Both the position numbers and the translations under genes were made by a program. Shown here one piece after another: positions 1-8,820 of a stretch of 64,000 nucleotides of DNA. Below the pieces are notes generated by a model. That model searched no databases, was not told the DNA's origin, and saw nothing but the letters and a program-made list of their open reading frames with translations. This DNA comes from Pseudomonas oryzihabitans (GTDB taxonomy: Bacteria; Pseudomonadota; Gammaproteobacteria; Pseudomonadales; Pseudomonadaceae): assembly GCF_001518815.1 (NCBI RefSeq), contig NZ_CP013987.1, positions 2,025,001 through 2,089,000 of the forward strand. Direction: 5' to 3'. The first letter of the stretch is position 1. Each line of letters begins with the position of its first letter.

Positions 1-473
1 ACATGGCGCGGGCCCGTGCCGAAGGCCGGCGGCGCCCGCCCAATCCGGCGCCGGTCCTGCTGGAGCACTGGCGCCAGGTGGTGAAGCGCTGGCGCGCAGC
101 AGAAAGCGGACCGCTGTGGCTGGCGGGCAAATCCATGGGTGGGCGGATGGCCAGTCTGCTGGCCGACGAGCTGGGCGCAGAGGGCCTCATTTGCCTCGGT
201 TATCCCTTCCACCCGGCCGGCAAGCCGGAGCGTCTGCGCACCGAACACCTGGCGACCCTGGCCACGCCGACGCTGATTGTCCAAGGCGAGCGGGATGCCC
301 TGGGGTCGCGAGAGGAGGTGGTGGGCTACACCCTGGCGCCAAGCATCGAGGTGCAGTGGATCGCGACCGCGGACCATGATCTCAAACCACTCAAGCGCAG
401 TGGCCTGAATCAGGCCCAGGTGCTGGTGGACACGGCGGCGCGGGTGGCGGGCTTCGTGCGGACCAGCGGCTAG
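1..473 (+). CDS. Alpha/beta hydrolase of the KANL3/Tex30 type, 5' end outside window
   Basis: The C-terminal 156 residues of a small alpha/beta hydrolase are present. The nucleophile elbow reads GKSMGG near residue 44 of the fragment, the probable acid lies in QGERDALG and the probable catalytic histidine in ATADHDLKP. This order of Ser, Asp and His matches the COG3571 (KANL3/Tex30-like) hydrolases, usually about 200-220 residues. The first ATG in the window, at base 3, is probably internal, because homologues carry a Phe/Tyr-Met stretch here and the two bases before it fit a Tyr codon. The TAG stop overlaps by four bases the stop codon of the convergent rhodanese gene. The substrate is unknown. 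Confidence 0.75.
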   Translation, partial: MARARAEGRRRPPNPAPVLLEHWRQVVKRWRAAESGPLWLAGKSMGGRMASLLADELGAEGLICLGYPFHPAGKPERLRTEHLATLATPTLIVQGERDALGSREEVVGYTLAPSIEVQWIATADHDLKPLKRSGLNQAQVLVDTAARVAGFVRTSG

Positions 474-2038
474 ATCACCCGGAAACCACTGGTGCCATCC
501 CGCCGTAACTGCTCGACCAGGCCGAACTCCCAGTCCAGGTAGGCCTGCATGGCTTCCCGCGGGGCGTCGGTGCCCTCATAGGGGCGCCGGTAGCGATCAC
601 GCCGGATCGACAGCAGCCGCGTCTCGCCGGCTTCGACCGGCAGGCCGGCGGCCAGCCAGGCGGCGGTTCCGCCCTCCAGGAGCAGGACCGGCCGGTCAGT
701 GGTGGCCTGGACGTCGACGGCGGCGAAGGCGGCCAGTTGACCACTGCCACAGGTGCAGACATAGCGCTCGGCGGGTGGCAGCTGCGTTGGCAGATCGGCG
801 CGCAGCACCCAGGCCGCGCCGGGGATATGCCTTTGCACATAGGTGGCGCTGGCGGTGACGTCCACCATCAGGGTGCCTGGCTCGGCCAGCAATTCCTGCA
901 GCCGCGTCACCGAGATGCGCTCCACCGGCCCCGGCATGGGCACCGGTGCCTGCCAGGGGCCGGTGGCACTCATGGCGCTCGTCGGGATGTCGTCGACCAC
1001 CGCAACCGCCCAGCCCATCTGCGCCAGCCAGGAGGCGCTCATGTTGGCGCGCACGCCGTCGTCGTCCACCAGCGCCAGGCGCGCGCCACGCACCGGGGCA
1101 CTGTGATCGGTCTCCTGCACCAGTTGGCCGCCGGGAGTGGAGCGGGCGCCGGGCAGGTGGCCGGCGGCGTATTCCTCGGGAGTGCGCACATCGATCAGGT
1201 AGTTCGTGCGACTGTCATCGGCGTGCCAGGCGTTCAGCTCGGCGAAGGCCAGGCGGGTGACGCCGGCACGGTCGGCGACTTGGCGCGCGCGCACTGCGGC
1301 GGTCGTCCTGGTGTCCGCTCCCACCTCACCAAAGCGACGTCGCTGACCCTGTTCCAGATCCTGGCCGGCCAGGGTCCAGCCGATGGTGCCGTTGCGCAGG
1401 GCCGCCACCGGATTGGGAATGCCGGCATTGATCAGCGACTGGGCGCCGATCAGGCTGCGGGTACGGCCGGCGCAATTGACGATGACCCGGGTCCGGGGGT
1501 CGGGTGCGAGCTCGGCCACCCGCAGCACCAGTTCGGCACCCGGCACGCTGACCCCGCCGGGAATGCTCATGGTCTGGTATTCCTCGAAACGGCGGGCGTC
1601 GAGGATCACCAGATCGGCGCCCTGATCCAGCAGCGCCCTGACCTCCTCGGCGGGCAGCGAGGGCGTATGGCGCCGAGCCTCCACCAACTCGCCAAAGGCC
1701 TTGCTCGGCACATTGACGTCGATGAAGAGTTCGCCGCCGCTGGCGCGCCAGCCTTCCAGGCCGCCGTCGAGCAGGGCCACGTCGGTGTAGCCCAGGGCCC
1801 GCAGACGCTCGGCTGCGCGTTCGGCCAGGCCCTCGCCATTGTCGTAGAGGGTAATGGCCACGTCGCGCCGTGGCAGCCGCGACCAGGCCTCCAGTTCCAG
1901 GCGTGACAGCGGCAGGTTGGCGGCCCACAGCGGATGGCCGGCGGCGAAGGTGTCTTCCTCGCGGACGTCGAGCAGGGCGACCTCGGCGCCGGCGAGCAGG
2001 GCCTGGCGGATGTCTTCGGGCGTACGGATGACGGTCAT
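470..2038 (-). CDS. Multidomain rhodanese (thiosulfate sulfurtransferase), PA2603-like
   Basis: This 522-residue protein is built of four rhodanese modules in tandem. Two have a cysteine in the active-site loop: the second module (NCAGRTRS, around residue 190) and the fourth (CTCGSG, around residue 430). The first and third have Asp-rich loops with no cysteine and are probably structural. Rhodaneses move sulfane sulfur between thiosulfate, persulfides and acceptors such as cyanide or thiols. I start at the ATG whose first four bases (ATGA) overlap the stop of the upstream thiol dioxygenase; an in-frame start 30 bases further upstream would lie wholly inside that gene. The coupling to a thiol dioxygenase suggests handling of sulfur released from 3-mercaptopropionate or cysteine. 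That role is inferred. Confidence 0.88.
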   Translation of the reverse strand: MTVIRTPEDIRQALLAGAEVALLDVREEDTFAAGHPLWAANLPLSRLELEAWSRLPRRDVAITLYDNGEGLAERAAERLRALGYTDVALLDGGLEGWRASGGELFIDVNVPSKAFGELVEARRHTPSLPAEEVRALLDQGADLVILDARRFEEYQTMSIPGGVSVPGAELVLRVAELAPDPRTRVIVNCAGRTRSLIGAQSLINAGIPNPVAALRNGTIGWTLAGQDLEQGQRRRFGEVGADTRTTAAVRARQVADRAGVTRLAFAELNAWHADDSRTNYLIDVRTPEEYAAGHLPGARSTPGGQLVQETDHSAPVRGARLALVDDDGVRANMSASWLAQMGWAVAVVDDIPTSAMSATGPWQAPVPMPGPVERISVTRLQELLAEPGTLMVDVTASATYVQRHIPGAAWVLRADLPTQLPPAERYVCTCGSGQLAAFAAVDVQATTDRPVLLLEGGTAAWLAAGLPVEAGETRLLSIRRDRYRRPYEGTDAPREAMQAYLDWEFGLVEQLRRDGTSGFRVI

Positions 2039-2637
2039 GGCGTGGCGGTCTCCTGGGACAGGTCCCACAGGTTGGGCAGCTGGCGATTGGTGTAGCCGGA
2101 GATGAAGGGCTTTTCCTGGCCATCCTCGGCATAGACGGCGCGACGCACGGCGCCGATGTTGCCGCCATAGACATGGATGCTGATGGAGGTGCGGTCGGCA
2201 TGGGCGTTGCTGACCTGGTGGATGTCGCCCACCCGCGGCGAGACCGCTTCCACCTGGCCCGGCTCCAGGCGCACGGGCGCGCCTTCCGGCAGCAGGCGAC
2301 CGGCGGGGTCGCGGGCGAAGCCCTGGGCAATCTCTGCCCCGCGCAGCATGCCGATCAGGCCCCAGGTACGGTGGTCGTGCACCGGAGTGGCCTGGCCCGG
2401 ACCCCAGACGAAACTCACCACCGAGAAGCGCTGGCGGGCATCGGCATGCAGCAGGTACTGGCTGTAGCGCTCGGGGCGGGGCAGGGCACAGTCCTCGGGC
2501 AGCCAGTCGTCATGGCGGACCAGTTCGCCGAGCAGGGCGGCGCCGCGCTGCAGCAGCTGAGCTTCGGCAGGGTGTTCGTCGACCAAGGTGGCGAGGTCAT
2601 GCAGGAACAGGCGCAGGCGATCGAGCCTAGGGGGCAT
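2035..2637 (-). CDS. 3-mercaptopropionate dioxygenase (cysteine dioxygenase family, PA2602-like)
   Basis: This 200-residue cupin closely resembles, from memory, the P. aeruginosa thiol dioxygenase PA2602, which oxidises 3-mercaptopropionate (and cysteine less well) to the sulfinate using non-haem iron. The iron-binding histidines fit VHDHRTW near residue 90 and SIHVYG near residue 143, and the second-sphere tyrosine fits SGYTN near residue 160. The track region offers a GTG four codons upstream, but the ATG at 2637 has a GGAG six bases before it and gives a normal N-terminus, so I prefer it. The gene is translationally coupled to the following rhodanese. The substrate call is from family knowledge; a cysteine dioxygenase is the alternative. 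Confidence 0.85.
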   Translation of the reverse strand: MPPRLDRLRLFLHDLATLVDEHPAEAQLLQRGAALLGELVRHDDWLPEDCALPRPERYSQYLLHADARQRFSVVSFVWGPGQATPVHDHRTWGLIGMLRGAEIAQGFARDPAGRLLPEGAPVRLEPGQVEAVSPRVGDIHQVSNAHADRTSISIHVYGGNIGAVRRAVYAEDGQEKPFISGYTNRQLPNLWDLSQETATP

Positions 2638-2769
2638 GGCGGGCTCCACGGATGAGACGGGTGGGCAATGCCGGCCATTAAAGCAAGGTCAGGGCCTGGC
2701 GCCTTAGATCGATTGGTTCTGTGCTAAAAACCATTAATCGCATAATTATAAAATTTATTTATCCATTTC

Positions 2770-2789
2770 GTGCATATTAGGTTATGCAC
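2770..2789. promoter_or_regulatory. Inverted repeat GTGCATA-N6-TATGCAC, probable operator/promoter
   Basis: Two perfect 7-base arms flank TTAGGT in an AT-rich stretch between the divergent thiol dioxygenase and class II aldolase genes. The TAGGTT in the middle could also be a sigma-70 -10 hexamer (TAnnnT). A very similar GCAT-TAGGATATGC lies upstream of the SsuD-like gene (47247-47260). Regulation by a LysR-type sulfur regulator such as CysB is inferred. Confidence 0.5.
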
Positions 2790-2888
2790 AATCGATATTT
2801 CCGTCTCGGCGACTCACAACGGTAGGTTCTAAGCAGACCAGGGCAACGCCCATCGCCCTGGCGCTTCTTCTGCTTTCGGAGCCCATGC

Positions 2889-3668
2889 ATGACCGCCTTC
2901 CCCAACCCCCTCGCCAGCGTCCGCGCCCAGGTGTCCGCCGCCGAATGGGAGGCGCGGGTCAAGCTCGCCGCCGCCTATCGCCTGGCCGCCCGTGAACGCT
3001 GGACCGACCATATCTATACTCACTTTTCGCTGCGGGTGCCGGGCCCCGATGTGCACTTCCTGATCAATCCCTTCGGCCAGACCTTCGACGAGATCACCGC
3101 CTCTTCGCTGGTGAAAGTAGACATCGACGGCGAGATCGTCCTCGACCCTACCGGGCTAGGCATCAACCCGGCCGGCTACGTGATCCACAGCGCCATCCAC
3201 CGTGCCCAGCCGGACCTCCATGCGGTGTTGCACACCCACACGGCCGCGGGCATTGGCGTGTCCGCCCAGCGCGGCGGATTGCTGATGATTTCCCAGCACG
3301 CCATGAGGTTCTTTGGCCGCCTGGCCTATCATGGCTACGAGGGCGTGGCCCTGGATCTGGACGAGCAGAGTCGGCTGGTGGCCGACCTCGGGGCGCACCC
3401 GGCGATGATCCTCTGCAACCATGGGCTGCTGACCGTGGGCGCGAGTCTGGAGGAAGCCTTCTGGCACCTCTATTACCTGGAGCGTTCCTGCGCGGCGCAA
3501 CTGGCGGCGCAGAGCGGCGGTGCCGAGCTGGTGATCGCCGCGGACGCCATCGCGCAGAAGGTCAGCGACCTCATTCCCGGCAACCTGGCGCGCGGTGCCC
3601 ATATCCGTCACTGGGAGGCGGCGGTACGCCAACTGGAGCGCCACGAGGGCCGGGAGTACGCGCAATGA
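2889..3668 (+). CDS. Class II aldolase/adducin family protein
   Basis: This 259-residue protein belongs to the class II aldolase/adducin fold, whose members cleave or epimerise phosphorylated sugars, or dehydrate them as in MtnB. The metal-ligand histidines are visible in HTHTAAG near residue 115 and NHGLL near residue 178, and a catalytic Glu candidate follows in YEGVALD. A GGAG lies eight bases before the ATG. The stop overlaps the start of the next SBP gene (ATGA), so it is the first gene of a three-gene operon with two sulfonate-type SBPs. That context suggests processing of a carbon skeleton from an organosulfur compound, but nothing in the protein names the substrate. Confidence 0.82.
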   Translation: MTAFPNPLASVRAQVSAAEWEARVKLAAAYRLAARERWTDHIYTHFSLRVPGPDVHFLINPFGQTFDEITASSLVKVDIDGEIVLDPTGLGINPAGYVIHSAIHRAQPDLHAVLHTHTAAGIGVSAQRGGLLMISQHAMRFFGRLAYHGYEGVALDLDEQSRLVADLGAHPAMILCNHGLLTVGASLEEAFWHLYYLERSCAAQLAAQSGGAELVIAADAIAQKVSDLIPGNLARGAHIRHWEAAVRQLERHEGREYAQ

Positions 3669-4618
3669 AGCGCTTACTCGCCACGCTGGGCCTGGCGCTG
3701 CTGCTAGGGCAGGCCCAGGCGGCGCCGGATCTCTCCGGGGTGACCCTGGTGCTGGGCGACCAGGCCCGCGGTCTGCGCGCCATGATGGAAGCCGCCGGGA
3801 CCCTCGAAGGCGCGCCCTACAGCTATCGCTGGGCCAACTTCCAGGGCGCCGCGCCGCTGTTCGAGGCCCAGCGCGTCGGCGCGGTGGATACCTCCTACGC
3901 CGGGGACCTGCCGGTGCTGATGGCCGCGTCCGGCGGCGTGCCGCTCAAGCTCGTCGCCACCAATGTCGGCTATCCCCAGGCCAATGGCCTGCTGGTACAG
4001 AAGGATTCGCCGATCCGTTCGGTGAGGGACCTCAAGGGGCGCACCGTGGTGGTGTCCTCGGCCAAGGGCAGCATCTCCCAGCACCTGCTCTATGCCGCCC
4101 TCGAAGAGGCTGGCGTCAAGCGCGACGAGGTGACGGTCAAGTTCGTGCTGCCCACTGATGCCAGCGCCGCCTTCAATGCCGGGCAGATCGACGCCTGGGC
4201 CACCTTCGATCCCTATCTCGGCATCGCCGAGCAGCACGGCGCCCGGTTGCTGCGCGATGGCCAGGGGCTGACCACCGCGCTGGGCTTTCTCACCGCCACG
4301 CCAGCGTCGCTGGAGGACCCGGCCAAGCGCGCCGCCATCGCCGATTTCGCCGGGCGCCTGGCCCAGGCGCGGGCCTGGGCGGTCGCCCATCCGCAGGACT
4401 ATGCCCGGGTCTACGCCGAGCTGACGCGCCTGCCGGAAGGTGCCGCGGTGGCTATTTCCACCCGCACCTCCCGTGGCCTGCGCCCCGTGCAGCCGGCGGA
4501 CCTCGCTGCGGTACAGCAGGTGGCGGATCTCTTCAGCGAACTCCAGGTGCTGCCCAAACCGGTCGACGTCGCCGCCCTGGCCGATGCCAGTGTCTTTACC
4601 CAGGAAGCCAAACCATGA
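3665..4618 (+). CDS. ABC transporter substrate-binding protein, SsuA/NMT1 family
   Basis: This is a 317-residue periplasmic SBP with a signal peptide ending near AQA (residue 19). The core carries the marks of the SsuA family of aliphatic sulfonate and nitrate binders: an early EAAGTLEG segment, a GAVDTSYAGD loop, a DLKGRTVVVSS hinge and an IDAWATFDPY segment near residue 180. It overlaps the aldolase gene and the next SBP gene by four bases each. No permease or ATPase gene is in this operon, so it must borrow an ABC core from elsewhere or have lost its own. The ligand is unknown, probably an organosulfur compound. Confidence 0.85.
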   Translation: MKRLLATLGLALLLGQAQAAPDLSGVTLVLGDQARGLRAMMEAAGTLEGAPYSYRWANFQGAAPLFEAQRVGAVDTSYAGDLPVLMAASGGVPLKLVATNVGYPQANGLLVQKDSPIRSVRDLKGRTVVVSSAKGSISQHLLYAALEEAGVKRDEVTVKFVLPTDASAAFNAGQIDAWATFDPYLGIAEQHGARLLRDGQGLTTALGFLTATPASLEDPAKRAAIADFAGRLAQARAWAVAHPQDYARVYAELTRLPEGAAVAISTRTSRGLRPVQPADLAAVQQVADLFSELQVLPKPVDVAALADASVFTQEAKP

Positions 4619-5589
4619 CCCTCATCCGCCGTACCCTGCTGGCGCTACCGCTGCTGCTCGCCGCCAGTTCGGCCCTGGCCGCCGAGCCCCTGACCCTGCG
4701 CATCGCCGACCAGAAGGGCAACATGCGCGCCCAGTTGGAGGCGGCCGACGGCCTGCGCGACCTGCCGGGCTATCGCATCCAGTGGGCGGAATTTCCCGCC
4801 GCCGCGCCCCTGGCCGAAGCGCTTAATGCGGGCGCGGTGGATGCCGGCATCATCGGCGATGGCCCGCTGCTGTTCGCCCTGGCCGCTGGCGCGCCGGTCA
4901 AGGCCATCGCCGTGGACAAGTCCGATCCCTATGGCACGGCGGTGATCGTGCCACGCGACTCGCCACTGCGGAGCGCGGCCGATCTCAAGGGCAAGCGCAT
5001 CGCCACCGGGCGCGGCTCCATCGGCCATTACATCGCGCTCAAGGCGCTGGATTCCGTGGGCCTGACCGCCCGGGACGTGAGCTTTCGCTTCCTTGGTCCG
5101 GTGGATGCCAAGATGGCCCTGGCCAATGGCTCGGTGGATGCCTGGGCGACCTGGGAGCCTTATACCGCCCAGGCCGAGGAGGTCGACGGCGCCCGGGTGC
5201 TGGTCAGTGGTCGCGGACTCTGGGCGGGCAACAGCTTCCTGGCCGCCACCGACACGGCCCTGGCCGATCCGGCCCAGCGCGCGGCGCTGCAGGACTACCT
5301 CGACCGTCTGGCCGCTGCCCAGCGCTGGGGCTACGCCCACCTCGATGGCTATGCCAAGACCCTGGCGCAGATCATCGGCTTTCCCGAGGCGGTGGCCCGG
5401 CTGCAATTCGAGCGCCGCCAGCTGCACTGGGAACCCATCGATCCTGGGGTGGTGGCCGACCAGCAGACAGCGGCGGACTTCTACCACCGCAGCGGCCTGA
5501 TTCCGCAGCGTCTGGAGGCCCGGGCGACCTTCGCCGAGGGGTTCCGGGTAAGCAAGCCGGACGAGCCGCGGCAGGCGGCGCGGGAGTAG
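4615..5589 (+). CDS. ABC transporter substrate-binding protein, SsuA family
   Basis: This 324-residue SBP has a signal peptide cleaved near LAAEP (about residue 23) and is a clear paralog of the preceding SBP. Shared marks are the GAVDAGIIGD loop, DLKGKRIATG, and VDAWATWEPY near residue 180, the ligand-site region of SsuA-type proteins. It is translationally coupled to the upstream SBP and ends the operon. Two SBPs in a row with no ABC core suggests widening of ligand range for a transporter encoded elsewhere, for example the TauB/TauC-type pair at 44970-46732. That pairing is inferred. Confidence 0.85.
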   Translation: MTLIRRTLLALPLLLAASSALAAEPLTLRIADQKGNMRAQLEAADGLRDLPGYRIQWAEFPAAAPLAEALNAGAVDAGIIGDGPLLFALAAGAPVKAIAVDKSDPYGTAVIVPRDSPLRSAADLKGKRIATGRGSIGHYIALKALDSVGLTARDVSFRFLGPVDAKMALANGSVDAWATWEPYTAQAEEVDGARVLVSGRGLWAGNSFLAATDTALADPAQRAALQDYLDRLAAAQRWGYAHLDGYAKTLAQIIGFPEAVARLQFERRQLHWEPIDPGVVADQQTAADFYHRSGLIPQRLEARATFAEGFRVSKPDEPRQAARE

Positions 5590-5610
5590 GGTGGTAGGAA
5601 TCTCCCGGTG

Positions 5611-5690
5611 GTGTTGGGCTTCGCGTTGCTCAGCGCCAACCTACTGACAGGGCACCCCCTCTCCCCGGGGGAGAGGGCTGGGGTGAGGGA
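5611..5690. repeat. Dispersed intergenic repeat with C/G-rich hairpin
   Basis: This segment contains a GTTGGGCTTCG...CCAACCTAC unit followed by a near-perfect hairpin, CCCTCTCCCC-G-GGGGAGAGGG. The same modules recur at 46740-47178 and 58181-58365. It lies directly after an operon and may help end transcription. Confidence 0.6.
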
Positions 5691-5745
5691 AATACCCACC
5701 CATCCTTGACCTATCTATATAACCCATCCTTATTTCAAAAAGGCT

Positions 5746-5767
5746 TAACAGCTTGAGTAGGCTATAA
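5746..5767 (+). promoter_or_regulatory. Promoter element TAACAGCT-N4-TAGGCTATAA
   Basis: The stretch is AT-rich and sits just before an SBP gene. It is almost the same as TAACAGCT-N3-TAGCCTATAA at 42839-42859, before a paralogous SBP gene. TAGGCT is a plausible -10 hexamer. A weak GGCTTA/TAAGCC inverted repeat encloses the element. If this is the -10 box, the later ATG at 5795 becomes the better start of the downstream gene. Confidence 0.45.
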
Positions 5768-5776
5768 GCCAATCCC

Positions 5777-6823
5777 ATGGATGAGCGTGCCACGATGCCC
5801 TTACGTCTTCCCTTCACCCGTCGTCCCCTGGCTTTGGGACTCACCGTAAGCCTGCTCATCGGGCTGGTCGCTGCACCCCAGGTGGCCCAGGCCGAGGGTA
5901 CCCTGCGCATCTCCGAACAATTCGGCGTGTCCTACCTGATCCTGCATGTGCTGCGGGACCAGCAACTGATCGAGAAGCACGGTAAGGAAGAGGGCGTCGA
6001 CATCAAGGTCGACTGGATAAAGCTGTCCGGTGGCGCAGCCGTCAACGAGGCGGTGCTGTCGGGCGCGGTGGACGTCGGCTCCGCCGGGCTCGGGCCGCTG
6101 TTCACGCTCTGGGACCGCACCCATGGTCGACAGAACGTCAAGGCCGTGGCCAGCCTGGGGGCCTTTCCCAACTACCTGGTCACCAACAACCCGCAGGTGA
6201 AGACCCTGGCCGATTTCACCGCCAAGGACCGCATCGCCGTGCCGGCGGTCAACGTCTCGGTGCAGTCGCGCTTCCTGCAGTACGCCGCCGCCCAGGCCTT
6301 TGGCGAGAAGAATTGGAATCGCCTGGATCCCCTGACCGTGGCGGTACCCCATCCGGATGCCACCGCGGCGGTGATCTCCGGCGGTACCGAGATCGACAGC
6401 CACTTCGCCAATCCGCCATTCCAGGAGCAGGAACTCGCCAGCGGCAAGGTGCACAGGGTGCTCAGTTCCTATGACGTGCTCGGCGGGGCCGTCTCGCCCA
6501 ACTTGGTGTTCGTCACCGAGAAATTCCGCCGGGACAATCCCAAGACCTACAAGGCCTTCCGTGAGGCATTGGTCGAGGCCGGGCAGATCATCGAGAAGGA
6601 CAAGGCCACCGCCGCCCGTACCTACGTGAAGGTCGAGCATTCCCGTCTCGATCCGGCGCTGATCCAGCGGATCATCGAAAGCCCCGAGGTCAACTTCGAC
6701 ACGGCGCCGCAGAACACCCTCAAGCTTGCCCAGTTCATGTACCGCATCGGGGCCATCCGCAACCAGCCCAGCGCCTGGCAGGACTATTTCTTCGTCGATG
6801 CGCCCAACCAGAACGGCAGCTGA
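5777..6823 (+). CDS. ABC transporter substrate-binding protein, NrtA/SsuA/TauA type
   Basis: This is a 348-residue periplasmic SBP. A typical signal peptide begins at the internal ATG at 5795 and is cleaved near VAQAEG, so the first six residues may not be translated. It is a close paralog of the SBP at 42896-43903. Both share EQFGxxYLILxVxRDQxLIEKHG near the N-terminus, WDRTxGRQNVKA, and a PPFQ-containing ligand loop. It precedes MetQ, MetN and MetI genes on the same strand after a 63-base gap, an unusual partner for a sulfonate-type SBP. The ligand is unknown. Confidence 0.85.
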   Translation: MDERATMPLRLPFTRRPLALGLTVSLLIGLVAAPQVAQAEGTLRISEQFGVSYLILHVLRDQQLIEKHGKEEGVDIKVDWIKLSGGAAVNEAVLSGAVDVGSAGLGPLFTLWDRTHGRQNVKAVASLGAFPNYLVTNNPQVKTLADFTAKDRIAVPAVNVSVQSRFLQYAAAQAFGEKNWNRLDPLTVAVPHPDATAAVISGGTEIDSHFANPPFQEQELASGKVHRVLSSYDVLGGAVSPNLVFVTEKFRRDNPKTYKAFREALVEAGQIIEKDKATAARTYVKVEHSRLDPALIQRIIESPEVNFDTAPQNTLKLAQFMYRIGAIRNQPSAWQDYFFVDAPNQNGS

Positions 6824-6886
6824 CCCCTTTTCCCTTACGGGTTCCACCGGACCACCGGACGAGCCCTCGACATCTCGAGGTCTCCC

Positions 6887-7729
6887 ATGGCTATTCCTTC
6901 GATTTTTCAGCGCCTCGGGCTGCTCATGGCGAGCACGACCCTGGCACTGTCCGCCCAGGCCGCCGAGCCGCAGAAGATTCGCCTCGGCATCAACGACAGT
7001 CCGCAGAACGCCGCCCTGGAGCGTGCCGCCGAGGTGGCGCGGGAAAAGGGCGTGGAGGTGGAGATCGTCGCCTTCAGTGACTGGAACACGCCGAATCTGG
7101 CGCTCGCTCACGGCGACATCGACGTCAATTACTTCCAGCACCAGCCGTTCCTGGACAACGCCAACGCCCAGAACGGCTATGGCCTGGTGCCCATCGCCTA
7201 TGGTGTGGAAAACAAGGTCGGCCTCTATTCCAAGCGCGTGAAGAGTTTCGCCGAGGTGCCGGACGGCGCCACCGTGGCGGTGGCCGACGACCCGGTCAAC
7301 CAGGGGCGCGGGCTGCACCTCTATGCCCGCGCCGGTCTGATCCAGCTCAGGCCGGATGCCGGCCCAAAGGCGAGCCTGCAGGACATCGTCGCCAATCCCC
7401 GCCACCTCAAATTCATCGAGTTGCCCGGGCCGCAACTGGCGCGGGTACTGGACGACGTGACCCTGGCGCAGAGCTATCCCTCGCATATCCTCGCCGCGGG
7501 TACCACGGATCCCAACAGTGCCCTGCTGTTCAGTGACGACGAAGCCAGCGGTCACCGCTACGCCCTGAGGTTCGTGACCAGGCCAGACAAGGCCGCCGAC
7601 CCGGCGATCCGCACCTTCATCCAGGTGTTCCAGAACGATCCGCGGGTGCGCGAGGCCATCGCCAAGGCCTATGGCAATCCGCAGCTCTACAGCCTGGCCT
7701 GGCTGAATCGGCAGGAGGCCTCGCGATGA
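6887..7729 (+). CDS. MetQ/NlpA-family substrate-binding protein
   Basis: This 280-residue protein has the NlpA fold of methionine-type SBPs: a central DWNTPNLAL segment, [14 protein letters not shown] (the aromatic ligand cage), and a VAVADDP hinge. The signal peptide ends at AQA-AEP with no lipobox cysteine, so it is probably soluble in the periplasm, unlike canonical MetQ. A GAGG lies six bases before the ATG. It overlaps the MetN gene by four bases, so it belongs to a complete D/L-methionine or related thioether importer. The exact ligand is not fixed by sequence. Confidence 0.88.
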   Translation: MAIPSIFQRLGLLMASTTLALSAQAAEPQKIRLGINDSPQNAALERAAEVAREKGVEVEIVAFSDWNTPNLALAHGDIDVNYFQHQPFLDNANAQNGYGLVPIAYGVENKVGLYSKRVKSFAEVPDGATVAVADDPVNQGRGLHLYARAGLIQLRPDAGPKASLQDIVANPRHLKFIELPGPQLARVLDDVTLAQSYPSHILAAGTTDPNSALLFSDDEASGHRYALRFVTRPDKAADPAIRTFIQVFQNDPRVREAIAKAYGNPQLYSLAWLNRQEASR

Positions 7730-8820
7730 CCAGTGCACTGCGTCACTCTCCAGCACCGCAGATTCTTGCCGAACCCGAGCGCCTGGCCGTACAGGAGCAT
7801 CTGCGTCTGACCGGGGTGCAGAAGGTCTACACCGGCGGCGCGGTGCCGGTCACGGCCCTGGCGGACATCGACCTCAGCATCGCCCGTGGCGAGATCTTCG
7901 GCATCATCGGCCGCAGCGGCGCGGGCAAGTCCAGCCTGATCCGCACCCTCAACCGTCTGGAGGATGTCAGCGCCGGCCAGGTGCTGGTCGACGGCGTCGA
8001 CATAGGCGCCCTGAAGGGCGACCGGCTGGTGGCGCTGCGGCGACGCATTGGCATGATCTTCCAGCACTTCAATCTGCTGGCCTCGCAGACGGTGCTGGAG
8101 AACCTGGCGCTGCCGCTCAAGGCCGCTGGCTTTCGCCGCGACGAGATCGAAGCCCGGGCCCGGGAATTGCTGGAACTGGTGGGCCTGCAAGGCAAGGAGC
8201 AGGTCTATCCATCCCGTCTGTCCGGCGGCCAGAAGCAGCGGGTGGGCATCGCCCGTGCCCTGATGCTCAAGCCCGAGCTGCTGCTCTGCGACGAGGCTAC
8301 CTCGGCGCTGGACCCGGAGACCACCCAGTCGATCCTGGCATTGCTGCAGGACATCAATCGGCGCCTGGGCCTGACCATCGTGCTCATCACCCACGAGATG
8401 GCGGTGATCCGCCAGATCTGCGACCGGGTGGTGGTACTGGAGCACGGCCGCATCGTCGAGCAGGGACCGGTGTGGCAACTCTTCGGCGCGCCCCAGGCGG
8501 AGGCCACCCGTGCACTGCTGGCACCGTTCTCCGCACAGTTGCCAGCGGATCTCGCCAATCGGCTGAGTGCCAGCCGCCAACCTGGTGCGCGGACAGTGCT
8601 CGAACTGAGCTACGACGGCCAGGGTGAGGAGCCCGACTTCCAGGCGCTGGACCACGCGCTTGGCGCGCCGCTGGAATTGCTGCATGGCGGTATCGATCGC
8701 ATCCAGGGGCGAGCCCTGGGCCGCTTGCTGGTAGCCACGACAGCGCACGAGCGGCGTTTGGCCGCCTTTCTTGGGCAACCTGGGCTGTTCGCCCGCGCGA
8801 AGGTACTGGGTTATGTCTGA
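7726..8820 (+). CDS. metN: Methionine-type ABC transporter ATP-binding protein MetN
   Basis: This 364-residue ATPase has Walker [10 protein letters not shown] (about residue 65), signature LSGGQKQR (about 165), Walker [13 protein letters not shown] and the H-loop ITHEM. The last 90 residues form a NIL-type regulatory domain, which in MetN binds methionine and inhibits transport. About 25 residues precede the usual N-terminus. It overlaps MetQ upstream and MetI downstream. The domain layout supports a MetNI-type importer; the cargo could be methionine or another sulfur compound. Confidence 0.9.
   Translation: MTSALRHSPAPQILAEPERLAVQEHLRLTGVQKVYTGGAVPVTALADIDLSIARGEIFGIIGRSGAGKSSLIRTLNRLEDVSAGQVLVDGVDIGALKGDRLVALRRRIGMIFQHFNLLASQTVLENLALPLKAAGFRRDEIEARARELLELVGLQGKEQVYPSRLSGGQKQRVGIARALMLKPELLLCDEATSALDPETTQSILALLQDINRRLGLTIVLITHEMAVIRQICDRVVVLEHGRIVEQGPVWQLFGAPQAEATRALLAPFSAQLPADLANRLSASRQPGARTVLELSYDGQGEEPDFQALDHALGAPLELLHGGIDRIQGRALGRLLVATTAHERRLAAFLGQPGLFARAKVLGYV

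Noticed and set aside
6824-6886. SAM riboswitch or S-box leader before the MetQNI genes
   Set aside because: The gap is only 63 bases and shows no multi-stem conserved pattern.
5801-7756. 651-codon open frame on the minus strand
   Set aside because: It is antisense to two clear substrate-binding protein genes and its composition is that of a mirror frame in high-GC DNA.
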